Assembly: GCA_036898135.1 (NCBI GenBank)
Contig: CM072514.1
Location: 4,955,029 to 5,019,028, forward strand
Direction of reading: 5' to 3'
Length of the DNA: 64,000 bases
Source of the DNA: Oncomelania hupensis
Taxonomy: Eukaryota > Mollusca > Gastropoda > Littorinimorpha > Pomatiopsidae
In this document: positions 1 through 10,959 of the stretch, in pieces
How positions within the stretch are numbered: position 1 is the stretch's first letter
Layout: every line of letters starts with the position of its first letter
Made by a program: the position numbers and the translations under genes
The notes under the pieces: generated by a model
What the model was told of the DNA's origin: nothing
What the model saw: the letters and a program-made list of their open reading frames with translations, nothing else
The model's database searches: none

Positions 1-219
1 GTCACTCGGTGACAAATAATCCAGTAATTGCGGTCGAATATGATTGTAAAACTTGTTTATTTTGTTCGTTTTTTGGGGCTTTGAGTTACTTGACATAATT
101 CTTTTTCGATTGTGTAGGCTCATGTCATCTCCTACCATTGAACTGCGTCTTCTAGTTAGTCAAGGTCTTCATCTTCAATAGATTTGGCCACTTCACCATG
201 GAGTTCACCTACTTCAGCC

Positions 220-221
<2 letters not shown>
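1..221 (-). pseudogene. Decayed 5' end of a Polinton coiled-coil/membrane protein gene
   Basis: Read on the minus strand from an ATG at 221, this resembles the first ~75 codons of the 424-codon Polinton gene at 48208-49482. Both share MAE at the start, a block SMVGDDMS, and INKFYNHIRPQLLDYLSPSD here against a closely similar block there. The DNA is alignable across most of the stretch. It has an internal stop and at least one frame change, so it is a relic. It is cut by the window edge, so more of this older Polinton may lie to the left. The MCP gene expected on its other side is not present; a (TTA)n array begins there instead. Confidence 0.8.
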
Positions 222-303
<82 letters not shown>

Positions 304-691
304 GGCTATTGACGCCTAATCTAAACAAAGCCCTAGACGTTTACAAATTCAAAAATTTACAACTAATCAAAAAGAAAACATAAAAAAAACAAGAAAAGAA
401 GATACTTTTTTCACTGTTAACCACCATCTGCAAAACACACACACACACATACACACATACACACACACACACCCACACACACACACGGCACGCACACATA
501 ATCACTTCTATAATAAAGAAAACAAAAAATCAATTAAATTAGTCACTGCGAAAAGCTTAAGCACACCAAATATACTCAAAAACAATCAAGATTAAAGACT
601 ATGATGGAAATAAATAAGTTTTGAGATATTTTTTGAAGGTTGGCAGGGAGGGTGAATGACGGATAAAGTGGGGGAGCTTTTTTTTGATTGA
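222..691. repeat. (TTA)n and (CA)n microsatellites, no gene
   Basis: About 80 bp of pure (TTA)n at 221-303 and an imperfect (CA)n at 427-486. The remainder is AT-rich and I see no coding signal. Long single-residue ORFs here are products of the microsatellite. Confidence 0.9.
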
Positions 692-1240
692 TTGATTGTT
701 GCTTTAGGTCCAGCGGACTCTTCCGAGCCAAATCAGGACCGGAGTGTGGGGGAGCTGGTTCCAGGTAACGGGGGCTTGATAAGAGAAAGACCTTTGGCCA
801 AAAGTTTTTGTCCTGACAGTGGGGATCGTAAAGATACGAGAGTCTGCAGAAGAGCGAAGCTGACGGGATGGGGTGTAGAGATGGAGTAGGTCAGATATAT
901 ATTGTGGGCCAGACACACCAGCTCAATGCCTATGTGAGCAGCACTCTTAGGTTCTCCCACATTTTGCTGGCTGCGGGCTATTTATAGCTTGTCTACACCC
1001 TCCCTTTCAGTGAAAGGAAAGGAAAGAAGAGCACCGGCAAAGCTATTTATAGCTAGCCTGGCTGAACTAGCTTCAAAACCTAAAAGCTTTAGTTGAGTCG
1101 GTGTGCAGAAGCATTAAGGGACTTATAGCAGAGTGTGGCAGTCTTGTGAGAAATTCTCTGTTGAACAGGAAGCCAGTGGAGAGAGTGTAGGAGAGGGGAG
1201 ATGTGGTCAAATTTAGAAGAGCGAAAGACAAGCCTAACCT
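692..1240 (-). pseudogene. CR1/L2-like LINE, C-terminal RT fragment
   Basis: On the minus strand two pieces read like the tail of CR1/L2-type reverse transcriptases. One at about 1090-1220 gives LHWLPVQQRISHKTATLCYK, and one at 704-916 gives PQYISDLLHLYTPSRQLRSS followed by an RTK-GQRSFSYQAPVTWNQLP-like stretch. They are separated by about 120 bp at 960-1080 that does not fit the frame. The RT core and endonuclease are missing, so this is a 5'-truncated, inactive copy. A short related piece recurs at 13445-13490. The family call rests on recognising these C-terminal phrases. Confidence 0.7.
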
Positions 1241-1567
1241 GTTCATATATTTATTTTCACATCATATATTATGCAATCCCGTAACTCGAAGGTCGTTGGG
1301 GCACCACAGATGATCTTTTAACCAGCGTACTCCATCTTTCTCTGTCCTCAGCAACTCTCATGGCTTCGCTCAGGGTCAAGCCAGTCTATTCTCCCACCTC
1401 TTTTTCTGTCTCCCTCTTCTTCTGCCTCCTTGCACCGTGCCTTGAAGGATGGTCATTGCAAGGCCTGAAGCTCTGATGACGTGGCCATAGCATCGGAGTT
1501 TCCGTTTCTTCACCACTTTGAGTATGTCATCGTGTTGTCCAATGGCTTGTGTGATGGTCTGTCGAAC

Positions 1568-2139
1568 GTGTATGTCAAAAATGTAATAGTGGCGATCTTG
1601 GTGATGAGTTTCATTATTTATTTGTGTGTTCACATTTTGGTAACTCGAGAAGAGATTTATTAAAATCATATTATTATAGATATCCCAATGCCATCAAATT
1701 TCAAGAATTATTGTCATCTAACAAAAAGTCAGAATTATTAAAGGTTGTAAGTCTAATGAAATTAATAATTAAACAAATGTAACGTTTTTATCCCATGTCA
1801 AAAATTAATATAGTTCTGATGTTGACAGGTTATGTGTAATAAAAATTATTTCAGTAGTTTGTCATTGATGTGTTTAGATTGAATTGTATTGTTAGTTATG
1901 ATTCATAGTTGTCCCCAATCAAGTTCTTTTTTCTTCTTTTCCCCACTCAATACCTCCCCAGCCACCTCCCCACCCCCATGCTATCCCGCTGTATAAATAA
2001 ATAGTTTAAAAGTTTTATTTTATTTTTTAAAATCTAAAATGTTAATTAATTATTGTGCATGTTTGTGTATATTATTTTAACCATGTCAATGTGCCCTTAA
2101 TGGTTTTTTTCTGGAATAAAATTTGCCTTGCCTTGCCTT
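1568..2139 (+). mobile_element. 5'-truncated LINE-like insertion with (CCTTG)n tail
   Basis: A 572-bp block interrupts the minus-strand RTE copy. It ends in an AATAAA signal followed by TTGCCTTGCCTTGCCTTG, the short-repeat 3' tail typical of CR1/L2-type LINEs in plus orientation. Flanks read GTCGAAC (1561-1567) and GTCGGAC (2140-2146), an imperfect 7-bp target duplication. There is no ORF of note; only the AT-rich 3' untranslated part is present. Confidence 0.6.
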
Positions 2140-2424
2140 GTCGGACTTCGTTGTTGGTGATGTGCTGGGTATAGGAAATGCCCAGAAGCCTTCTGTAGCA
2201 CATCATCTCCATGCTTTGTATTCTTCTTGTAGATTTGCTGTGAGGGTCGTGTTTTGCAAGCGGAAAGAAAGATGGAGATGACAAGGGAGCAGAGCAGCCT
2301 TACCTTGGAATGTAGACTGATGGTCCTGTCTTTCCAAATGGGCTTCAACCTTGGCAGGGCAGCAATTGTTTGTGCGATCCTGGAGAGGACTTCGTGTTGG
2401 GACCTATTCTGCCGTGAACTGACA

Positions 2425-2830
2425 AAACCGAGCAAGTCCACAAAACCTACTTTCGAGAAAATCGACGTTTTGTGTTGCGCTATATTACGCGATCGTTTCT
2501 GGAAATTTAAGGGCATATTATAATGCAATTCCTCGATTTAAGAGTGCATACCTTGAATGTTAAAGAAATGTTCGATAGATTTGATGTTTTAAGACTATTT
2601 GTGGACTTGCTTTGTTTTGTCAGATTATTCTTGAGATAGGTCTTTGTTGAGAACATGACAAAACCAAGCAAGTCACCCGCTTGGTTTTGTCAGTTTATTA
2701 TTGAATTAAATCCTTGTTAAAAAAATTCACAAAACCAAGTAAGTCAAATCCGCTTGGTTTTGTCAGTTTATTATTAAGTAAATCCTTGTTTTCAAAATTC
2801 GCCAAACCAAGTAAGTCCCATAGGCCGTTT
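2425..2830. repeat. Alternating inverted repeats, GACTTGCTTGGTTTTGTC family
   Basis: The motif (G)ACTTRCTTGGTTTTGTCAGTTTATT and its reverse complement alternate about every 30-60 bp, at roughly 2431, 2610, 2655, 2685, 2730, 2750 and 2805. Three further copies lie at about 6998, 7083 and 7250, near the other end of the same transposon. These could fold into hairpins or act as subterminal transposase-binding sites. Confidence 0.75.
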
Positions 2831-3185
2831 CGTTTCTTTGTTAAAAAGTCTGACGAGATGAGTCACATAAGTTGGGTTTTGTAAGATGTGGGTGCGGCAG
2901 TTACAGTGGGTGTATATGTGTGCCTGTTTATTGTTTTTAGCCATTCTTCACTTAATATTCCTGGGTTGGTATGCAGGAGTCATGGTTTTTTTTGCTCTCC
3001 CTTCAAAATAATATTAGATGCAGCCAATTTAATTTTAAAAATACAAAACTATTTTCCTTTCAGTTTCCTATTGTAGCGATGTTCCTGCCTTTACACCACG
3101 TGTATGTCTTGTATTTTGTTGCCCTTGTTGTGTGTCTGTAATATATTTGTTGCTGTTTGTTTGTGGGTTCGGGCACTGAATAATA

Positions 3186-3413
3186 ATACAGGATGCTATA
3201 CGCGCCTTTCCCCAAATCATCATTCAGGCTCAAAGCGCGGCGATCTATACCAACATACACGCTCACCTGTCTCATGCACCCTCACACACACCAAATACAC
3301 ATCCCTCACTCAAACAGGGGGTGTAAAGGCAGGGAGATCGCTATTAGAAGACGGAAAGAAAATCTAATTTTTATTTTTGAAATTTTAATATTGACTGCGT
3401 CCTGTACCATTAT
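3186..3413. repeat. Insertion in the RTE leader, GCGCCTTTCCC...CAAAGCGC repeat
   Basis: Compared with the RTE copy at 18838, the leader here is interrupted between GGGCACTGAATA and GAATAGGCCC. The insert carries a CGCGCCTTTCCCC...CTCAAAGCGCGGCGATCTA block. Related blocks occur at about 11707-11755 and 30290-30350. It has no ORF that I would support. Confidence 0.5.
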
Positions 3414-4459
3414 TGAAGAATAGGCCCAAACGTTTCCCGGCGTGTCGTAAGAGGCGACCAACAGGGGTAATGTTAGCACGGCATCACTGGGCGAAAGTCT
3501 TCTACACAGAAGTCACCGGCCAGGGCGAGGAACCTCACGTTGATACAGGTTCAACGACCACGTGCTCGGGGCCAAGGCAAGCCACACTGTATTCGTGGAT
3601 TTCGGCTTTGGCCAACAGCCTGGAGAGGATTGGGCACCGCCAGGTCCTTTTTTGCCCAAGACACACTACATGCATGATGACACTATCCACTAATTCCATA
3701 CCGGATCGGTCGTCGCCCGGCTCAAGGACCGCGCCTTCCGTTGGCCACCAGGACGGAGGTGTTAAGTATGCTACTGATGGACAATTTAGCAAGATCCGCA
3801 CGAGAAACAACATCGTCATAGGAACCTGGAATGTCAGGACCCTAACTGCGGAAGGAAAATTAGAAGAACTGGCCCACGAGTTGGACCACTATCGATGGAA
3901 AGTTCTAGGCATTAGCGAACTGCGCTGGAAAAGCCTAGGTGAAACAACGACCGACAAAGGCCACAAGCTCTATTTCAGCGGTAGAGATGACAGGCACGAA
4001 CACGGCGTTGGATTCTTGGTCCACAAGAACATTCTAGCCACTGTCATGGGTTGCCGCCCAGTCTCCAGTAGACTCATTACCATCCGCCTGAGAGCAGCCC
4101 CTTTCAACATCACCATCATCCAGACCTATGCCCCAACATCAGACTATGACGACAGCGAAGTGGAGGATTTTTATGAAAATCTACAGGCAGTCCTTGACCA
4201 AGTGCCGAAGAAGGACATAGTCATAGTGCAAGGCGACTGGAATGCCAAGGTTGGCCAAGATGCGCACCACAACTGGGGAGACACATGTGGACCCCACTGC
4301 AACAACGAGACAAATGACAGAGGTCTGAGATTCTTGGAGTTTGCCAGATACAACAATCTGGTACTGGCAAACACGCTTGGTCTCCACAAAAACTCCAGAC
4401 GATGGACATGGCACAGTCCCGGGGGGTGGGGGGTGGGGGGTAGCATCACAACCAAATAG
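3413..4459 (+). pseudogene. RTE AP-type endonuclease region
   Basis: An open stretch of 348 codons. The endonuclease/exonuclease/phosphatase fold starts near residue 135 with IVIGTWNVRTLTAEGKLEEL, then LGISELRW (catalytic Glu), and later VIVQGDWNAKVGQD (Asp/Asn motif) followed by NNLVLANT and RRWTWHSP. The reading frame is lost just after RRWTWHSPGG, in a G-rich run near 4420-4440, before the expected final Asp-His motif. A remnant SDIGSDHDLLMMSFRLH-like stretch (4525-4575) carries that SDH motif in another frame. This nicks target DNA to start retrotransposition in working copies. Confidence 0.85.
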
Positions 4460-4579
4460 ACTACATCATGGTCAAGAAACGCTTCAGATCAAGCATCAAC
4501 ATTGGCAGGACACGCATTTTTCCAGGTCAGACATCGGAAGTGACCACGATCTCTTGATGATGTCTTTCCGTCTCCACTT

Positions 4580-6700
4580 GAAGAGAGTAAATACTGCACT
4601 AGACTGAAGTTCGACCTGGACAAACTGCAAGACCCGGAGGTGGCAGAACTATTTCAGGCCACAATTGAAGGGAAATTTGCACCACTGCTCATTTTGGGGG
4701 CTGGTGAAGTAGATGTCAACACCTTGACCACCACCTTCAACTCAGCTGAGGCAGATGCCGCCAATGAGATCCTTGGCAAGCACCGACCAAAGAAAAAGAC
4801 GTGGATCACTCCTGAACTTTTGGATCTGTGTGATAAACGAAGAGAGATTAAAAAAGAAAAAGAACACCTCACAGAAAGCTGATGTCTACCGAAAAATCAA
4901 CAATGACATCCGAAAAGGCATGCGCACAGCAAAGGAGAACTGGATAGAAGATCAATGCCAGGAAATAGAGAACAGTCTGAAAAAGAACAACAGCAAGAAG
5001 GCCTACCAGACTGTAAAGCGGCTGACAAGTGTCAAACAGCCCAAAGTCTCCACGATCCAAAGCAAGTCTGGCATATGCCTTACAGAAGAACAAGAAGTCT
5101 TGGACAGATGGACAGAGTACTGCTCTGACCTTTACAACCATACACCAAATGGAGACCCATCAGTTCTAGCATGTCCCGTGAACAGAGAAGAAGAAATCCT
5201 CCCAATTCTCCGGGGAGAAGTTGAGGCAGCAGTGCAATCGCTAAAGAAAGGGAAGTCAGCGGGAGTGGACAACATACCCGCGGAACTGCTACAAGCAGGA
5301 GGAGAAGCGATGATTGATGCCCTCACCACTATCTGTAACAAGATCTGGCAGAGTGGATAGTGGCCTATACCATGGGCCCAGTCCCTTGTCATCACTCTTC
5401 CCAAAAAAGGTAACCTTCAGGAGTATGAAAATTACCGCATCATCAGCCTCATCAGCCATCCCAGCAAGGTCCTCCTGAAAATAATACTCAACAGGTTGAA
5501 ACCCCAAGCTGAACAAATCATAGCTGAAGAACAAGCAGGATTCAGGGCAGAGCGAAGTACCACTGAACAGATTTTCAACCTCAGAATAATCTGTGAGAAA
5601 TACCTACAGCACCAACAACATCTATATCATGTGTTCATAGACTTCAAGAAAACGTTTGACCGAGTCTGGCATGCAGCTCTATGGGCAACAATGAAAGCGT
5701 ACATCAGACCTAAAATTATTGAAGTCATCAAAAACCTGTATGACAAGGCTACCAGTGCAGTGCAGTCCTCCACAACAGCGCCATCGGGAACTGGTTCAGA
5801 ACAACAATCGGTGTGCGTCAAGGATGCCTACTCTCTCCAACACCCTTCAACATCTTCCTAGAGCGCATCATGTCAGATGCTCTTGCAGATCACGAAGGCA
5901 CAGTCAGCATAGGGGGTAGAGCAATCTCCAATCTTCGTTTTGCGGATGACATTGATGGATTGGCTGGAGAGGAACAAGAACTTGAACAGCTGGTACAGAG
6001 GCTTGACACCACCTCCAAAGCTTATGGAATGGAAATAAGTGCAGAGAAGACCAAAATGATGACCAACAACACCAATGGCATCAACACGGACATCAATGTC
6101 CAAGGCCAATCCCTCAACACAGTGCATAGCTTCAAATATTTAGGAGCCACTGTATCAGACAATGGGTCCCGACAGGAAGTCCTCTACAGGATCGCACCAA
6201 CAACTGCTGCCCTGACAAGGTTGAAGCCATTTGGAAAGACAGGACCATCATTCTACATTCCAAAGTAACACTGCTGCGCTCCCTTGTCATCTCCATCTTC
6301 CTATATGCTTGCGAAGCATGGGCCCTCACAGCAGATCTACAACGAAGAATACAAAGCATGGAGATGAGGTGCTATAGAAGAGCTCTGGGCATTTCCTATA
6401 CCCAACACATCACCAACGACGAAGTCCGACTGACCATCACACAAGTCATTGGACAACACGATGTCCTGCTCACAGTGGTGAAGAAACGGAAACTCCGATG
6501 GTATGGCCACGTCACCAGATCATCAGGCCTTGCAAAGACTATTCTGCAAGGCACAGTGCAAGGAGGTAGAAGAAGAGGGAGACCGAAAAAGAGGTGGGAG
6601 GACAACATCCGAGAATGGACTGGTTTGACACTGAGCGAAGCCATCAGGGCTGCTGAGGACAGAGAGAGATGGAGTATGCTGGTTAAGCGATCATCTGTGG
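4580..6700 (+). pseudogene. RTE reverse transcriptase and C-terminal region, frameshifted
   Basis: RT sequence continues in pieces: 4640-4882, 4880-5360, 5496-5861, 5813-6268 and 6358-6750. Recognisable motifs are KSAGVDNIPAELLQAGGE, then EEQAGFRAERSTTEQIFNLR, IDFKKTFDRVWH (motif A) and LRFADDIDGLAG (catalytic FADD, about 5932-5968). The C-terminal part has GISYTQHITNDEVR, a cysteine-poor RWYGHV stretch, and RRRGRPKKRWEDNIREW. A TAG stop at 5358-5360 and frame changes near 4870, 5810 and 6268 inactivate it. Confidence 0.85.
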
Positions 6701-6763
6701 TGCCCCTACGACCTCAGGGTTACGGGAAGGATAGGATAGTATTGGATAGGATAGTTTGTTTGT

Positions 6764-7283
6764 TTGTTTCCACACCTCGTTGAAGTTGCCGCGTAGGCGG
6801 AAGATCTACAGGATCCTTCATGGTCGACAGGAAAGTACATGAAGAAAACTCTTTTTCAAAAAGCCGAACACGTCATTTGCTGACTGAAATTTCGTCATCT
6901 TTTTCACAGGAAAATAATATTGCACAGCAGCAATAACATGGATTCTCACTGGTCCACTTCATCTTAAGGCGCTTTCTCATTGGTCGGGAGGACTTACTTT
7001 TATTTGTCAGGTTATTGTAGAAGATGACGTCATCATGCCAACTCGAGCATCAGCCAGAGGATCGCCGAAACAAAATCGCAGGGGACTTGCTTGGTTTTAT
7101 CAGTTTATTCCCCCACTTAAAATTTTTTTTAACAAGGACTTACTCTATGATATCTCCAAATCTAAACATAGTTCGGATTTGATTTTTACAGGTAAGATGC
7201 GTCAATCTCTTGCAAGTTTGATGGCGCAAAAAACTCATTTTCGACCTTAGGTGGACTTACTCGGTTTTGTCAAATCACGGCAG
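6764..7283. other. Right arm of the palindromic transposon, no gene
   Basis: About 520 bp after the RTE copy. It contains three GACTT(A/G)CTT..TTTTGTC motifs near 6998, 7083 and 7250 and the terminal inverted repeat. The ORF at 7035-7250 overlaps these repeats and shows no recognisable protein features. Confidence 0.7.
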
Positions 7284-7426
7284 TATTGCCTAATACAATG
7301 GCTCCTAAATATTTAAAGTTATGCACTTTGTTGAGGGATTAGCCTTGGACTTTGATGTCCATGTTGATGCCATTGGTGTTGTTGGTCATCATTTTGGTCT
7401 TCTTGCACTTATTTCTATTCCATAGG

Positions 7427-8145
7427 TATGACGGCCTTCTAGCGCCAAAACCGACCATTATCACGAGATAATTGAAATTATCACGTGTTCTGTGTAATTT
7501 ACAGAGATACCGGTAATCCGCAGTGTTAATTAATAATTATCAGTATTTGCCATGCTTTCCTAGCGCCAAACCCTGATAATTACTAATACATATATAGTGA
7601 GATAATTACAATTATCAACAAGATAATTACAATTATCAAGAGATAATTACAATTATCCCTGAAAAGTATAAATATCAAGATGAGCATGCGCGGCCCGATG
7701 CGCGATGCGCATGCGCGGCAGCGGCACTGTTCCCAGCACGCCTGGGGTTTTGGCCCTAGTAAAGCGTGGCCAAAACTGAAAATTAGTAATTAACACTGTG
7801 AATTACCGGTATCTCTGTGAATTACACAGAACACGTGGTAATTACAATTATCACTGATACATGTAAGTTTTGCAGGTTTTGACGCTAGTAAGCCGCCTTA
7901 CCAGAATTAAGCATGACCACATAAAAATTTTAATCATTATGTGATCATTACAATTTTCAGTTTTGGCGCATTTTCAGGCGGATTGATAGAGCCAAAACGG
8001 AAAATTAAACATGATCACACGAACATATTTGTAATTTTCAATGATAATTGTAATTATCTCTTGATAATTGTAATTATCCCATGATATTTGTAATTATCAC
8101 ATAATAATTGTAATTATCAGGTTTTGGCGCTAGTAGGCCGCCATA
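7427..8145. mobile_element. MITE with long AT-rich palindromic interior
   Basis: A 719-bp insert in the minus-strand RTE copy. The ends are inverted: TATGACGGCCTTCTAGCGCC on the left, and TATGGCGGCCTACTAGCGCC when the right end is reverse-complemented. Both sides carry CATAGG (7421-7426 and 8146-8151), and the RTE sequence is continuous without the insert. The interior repeats GATAATTACAATTATC-like palindromes in both halves and has a GC-rich centre (ATGCGCGGCCCGATGCGCGATGCGC, split around 7685-7710). No coding capacity. The 6-bp TSD does not by itself fix the superfamily. Confidence 0.85.
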
Positions 8146-8920
8146 CATAGGCTCTGGGGGTGGTGTCAAACCTCTATACCAGCTGTTTACGTTCTTGTTT
8201 CTCTCCAGCCAATCCATCAATGTCATCCGCAAAACGGAGGTTGGAGATTGCTCTACCCCTTATGCTGACTGTGCCTTCGTGATCTGGAATTTCACTCCAA
8301 TTGTGGCTTGAAATATTTCTGCCACCTCCAGGTCTTGCAGTTTGTCCAGTTCGAACTTCAGTCTAGTGCATGTCGCTGTGTTTACTCTCTTCAAGTGGAG
8401 CCGGAAGGACATCATCACGAGATCGTGGTCACCTCCGAGGTCTGTTCCTGGAAAAGTGCGTGTCCTGCCAATGTTGATGCTTGAACTGAAGCGTGTCTTG
8501 ACCATGATGTAGTCGATCTGGTTGTAATGCTCCCCGCCGGAACTGTGCCATGTCCATCATCTGGATTTTTTGTGGAGACCAAGCGTATTTGCCAGTATCA
8601 GATTGTTGTATCTGGCAAACTCCAGGAGTCTCAGACCCCTGTCATTTGTCTCGATGTTGCAGTGGGGACCACATGTGTTTCCCCATTTGTGGTGGGCATC
8701 TTGGCCAACTTTGGCATTCCAGTCGCCTTGCACTATGATATGTCCTTCTTCGGCACTTGGTCAAATAATTAGATTCGGAAAAGCAGATTAATATTTGTAT
8801 CATCGGCACTGCTGGCTAATTTAAGACTAGCAAAACATTATAACATGAATAAAAACAGAAAAGGAGCATCACTTACATGAGACTAAAATTACATGAGATT
8901 TAAATCTACTTATTACTGAC

Positions 8921-9034
8921 CAGTTTCACAGTGAGTTCCAGTGTAGCCAGTATTAGTACAGTTACAGGTGTAGGAGTTCACGCCATCAATGCACCTGCCA
9001 TGTTGACAGGGGTTTGGGCTGCACTCATCGATGT
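8921..9034 (-). CDS. Host gene exon: calcium-binding EGF module (A1)
   Basis: On the minus strand this 114-nt, phase 1-1 exon encodes [20 protein letters not shown] followed by [17 protein letters not shown]. It has all six EGF cysteines and the D-I-D-E calcium-binding start (the first D is completed across the splice junction). The acceptor reads ...TTTTAG just above 9034 and the donor GTCAGT just below 8921. This is the last exon visible before the left part of the window; the gene continues to lower coordinates, beyond the inserted RTE copy or off the edge. The protein is extracellular or membrane-anchored by family logic; binding partners cannot be told. Confidence 0.85.
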
Positions 9035-9519
9035 CTAAAATGAACAAGATGGCAAGTCATTCAAATGTATTTCCATAAGTTCATACACGTAACTGAAAAA
9101 AACTAAGCATTTTCATAAGTGTACATTTTCTTGGCAATGTTGTGGTTCGGGTTTATCCAAACGAAACAAAAGGTATACATGGAATGATAGGCCACCAATT
9201 GAACTATCTGCAAGCAAAACACTAGGAAAATCGGATCTGCCAAGTTTTAGATACAGAGCAAAACGTGGTTAGAAATGCTGCAGCACAATGACCTTGACCT
9301 TTGATAAAATCCAAATACGAATGATCTATTATGCTTAGCAGTTTGTTAAAGTATCCGCACAGTCAAAATGAAGTAACAATAATAATTGTGTTCATTATTG
9401 TAAAGTACTTTACATCTTTATTTGCATGCTTGTTAGTTCTATCATTGTGTGTTTTGTTATAGTTTCAATAATCTATATACATTATAGGACTAGATTTAGA
9501 GAATATCATGAAATATTAC

Positions 9520-9633
9520 TTATTTCGCAGTTGACGCTACTATATCCAGGCAGACAGGCACATGTGTAATCGTTGGCTCCATTGTGACATATTCCACCAT
9601 TCTGACAGGGGTTGGACTGGCATTCGTCGATAT
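9520..9633 (-). CDS. Host gene exon: calcium-binding EGF module (B1)
   Basis: A 114-nt phase 1-1 exon on the minus strand. It reads [20 protein letters not shown] followed by [17 protein letters not shown], six cysteines in EGF spacing with an intact calcium-binding start. The acceptor is CAG at 9634-9636 and the donor is GTAATA below 9520. It splices in frame with the A-type exon on either side. The surrounding intron sequence is duplicated at 10.4-11.1 kb, so exon and intron were copied together. Confidence 0.85.
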   Translation of the reverse strand: MSTNASPTPVRMVEYVTMEPTITHVPVCLDIVASTAK

Positions 9634-9914
9634 CTGTAAGCAATGGGGTTCAAGGAAGAGTTTGCTAATACTCTGTTACTCATCATCTTTTTTGAGTCCT
9701 TCCCTACAAAACTTGACAGTTTGAGATTGAGGTTTGTCGAGGGTCGAGGCATACTGAATAATCAGATTCGCAAAAGCAGATTAATATTTGTATCACCAGC
9801 ACTGTAAGCTAATTTAAGACTGGCAAAACATTATAACATGAATAAAAACAGAAAAGGAGCATCAATTATATGAGACAAAAATTATATGAGATTTAAATTT
9901 ACTTATTACTTATT

Positions 9915-10212
9915 GGGGTGTCGGATAGTGCAGTGGTTGGAGCACTCGCTACTGTGTCGAAAGTTAAGCACCGTCCGGTGCGGTTAGCACTTGGATGGGT
10001 GACCGCTAAGGCGTGAAGCGACAAATAACAACGCCCCCAGTTGACTCAACTGTGATTGAGTACCTACTCTCTTGAGGGTGGGGAAGGTAAAGCAGCGAGG
10101 GAGAGAGTTGGGCATCACCCTCATTACGCTGGCCCAAGATAAGTGTGATCTCCAACATCACGCTCCCCTACGGCCACAAGGCTATGGGACTACCTTTATC
10201 TTTTTTTACCTT
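9915..10212 (+). mobile_element. SINE with tRNA-like and 5S rRNA-like head, copy 1
   Basis: About 298 bp starting GGGGTGTCGGATAGTGCAGTGG (split) with a pol III A-box-like segment. It is followed by GTTAAGCACCGTCCGGTGCGG and TTAGCACTTGGATGGGTGACCGC, which matches the 3' half of animal 5S rRNA. The tail is (ACCTTT)n-like. A near-identical copy lies at 54331-54631. It landed in the intron a few bases from the donor of the EGF exon at 10224, between repeats of TTATTACT. Tail and target duplication indicate LINE-assisted retroposition. Confidence 0.85.
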
Positions 10213-10221
10213 TTATTACTA

Positions 10222-10359
<138 letters not shown>

Positions 10360-10845
10360 TCATTCAAATTTATTTCCAGACGTTCATACACGTAAGTGAA
10401 AAAACTAAGCATTTAAAAAAGTGTTAATCTTCTTGGCAGTGCAATGGCGCGGCTTTATCCTAACAACACAAACGAAACAATGATAGGTAACGAATTCAAC
10501 TATCTGTAAGCAAAATACTATGAAAATCGAATCTCTCAATTTTTAGATTTCGGGCAAAACATGTTTAGAAAATGTTCAACCACAATGACCTTGACCTTTG
10601 AGATAATACAAATACGAATGATCTATTATGCTTAGCAGTTGGTTAAAGTATCTGCAAAGTCAAAATAAAGTAACATTAATAATTGTGTTTATTATTGTAA
10701 AGTAATTTACATCTTTATGTATTTGCGTGCTTGTTTGCTTGTTCTATCATTGTGCGTGTGTGTTTGTGTACCTGTAGGTTTCTTATAGTTTCAATAATCT
10801 ATATACATTATAGGACTAGAAGTAAAGAATATCATGAAACTTTAC

Positions 10846-10959
10846 TTATTTCGCAGTTGACACCACTATATCCAGGCAGGCAGTCACAGTTGTAAAGATT
10901 GGCTCCATTGTGGCATGTTCCACCATTCTGACAAGGGCTGGACTGGCATTCGTCGATAT
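10846..10959 (-). CDS. Host gene exon: calcium-binding EGF module (B2)
   Basis: B-type EGF exon, 114 nt, phase 1-1, [20 protein letters not shown] then [17 protein letters not shown]. Six cysteines, calcium-binding start, CAG acceptor above 10959 and GTAAAG donor below 10846. The paralogous A-type exon expected just upstream (near 11168) is missing: the flanking intron sequence joins directly there, indicating a deletion in this repeat unit. Confidence 0.82.
   Translation of the reverse strand: MSTNASPALVRMVEHATMEPIFTTVTACLDIVVSTAK

Larger units (their letters stand above)
3165..6753 (+). mobile_element. RTE-type LINE, near full length, inactive
   Basis: It begins GGGTTCGGGCACTG and ends in a (GGATA)n tail, flanked by the 10-bp duplication GTTTGTTTGT at 3155-3164 and 6754-6763. 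Order is leader, AP endonuclease, reverse transcriptase, then a C-terminal domain with the RRGRPKKRW basic stretch. A very short 3' region ending in a simple repeat is typical of the RTE clade. The leader is interrupted by another repeat at about 3186-3413. The ORF is broken at several points, so the copy is dead. It lies inside the DNA transposon 2409-7283 and so is younger than it. Confidence 0.85.
2409..7283. mobile_element. Palindromic non-autonomous DNA transposon carrying an RTE copy
   Basis: The ends are inverted: CTGCCGTGA on the left and TCACGGCAG on the right, with similarity extending to about 33 bp through GACAAAACCGAGYAAGTCC. Both ends are flanked by TATT (2405-2408 and 7284-7287), and the two flanks join into one continuous RTE sequence when the insert is ignored. 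Subterminal regions hold several inverted copies of GACTTGCTTGGTTTTGTC. No transposase is seen; the only coding remains belong to the nested RTE (3165-6753). Without the RTE the element is about 1.3 kb. The superfamily is not clear; a 4-bp TSD fits several. Confidence 0.75.
1274..8768 (-). mobile_element. RTE-type LINE copy, interrupted by three later insertions
   Basis: Minus-strand pieces at 1274-1567, 2141-2408, 7284-7426 and 8146-8768 align in order to the plus-strand RTE copy at 3165-6753. The piece ending at 2404 and the piece starting at 7284 meet at the same point of the RT region, so they were one element before a 4.9-kb transposon landed. A further internal deletion near 8286 removes about 1.2 kb of RT. 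The 5' end stops inside the endonuclease region, near the equivalent of position 4195 of the other copy. Coding capacity is lost throughout. Other insertions within it are 1568-2139 and 7427-8145. Confidence 0.85.

Noticed and set aside
198..383. ORF with long poly-leucine
   Set aside because: Translation of the (TTA)n microsatellite with no conserved flanks.
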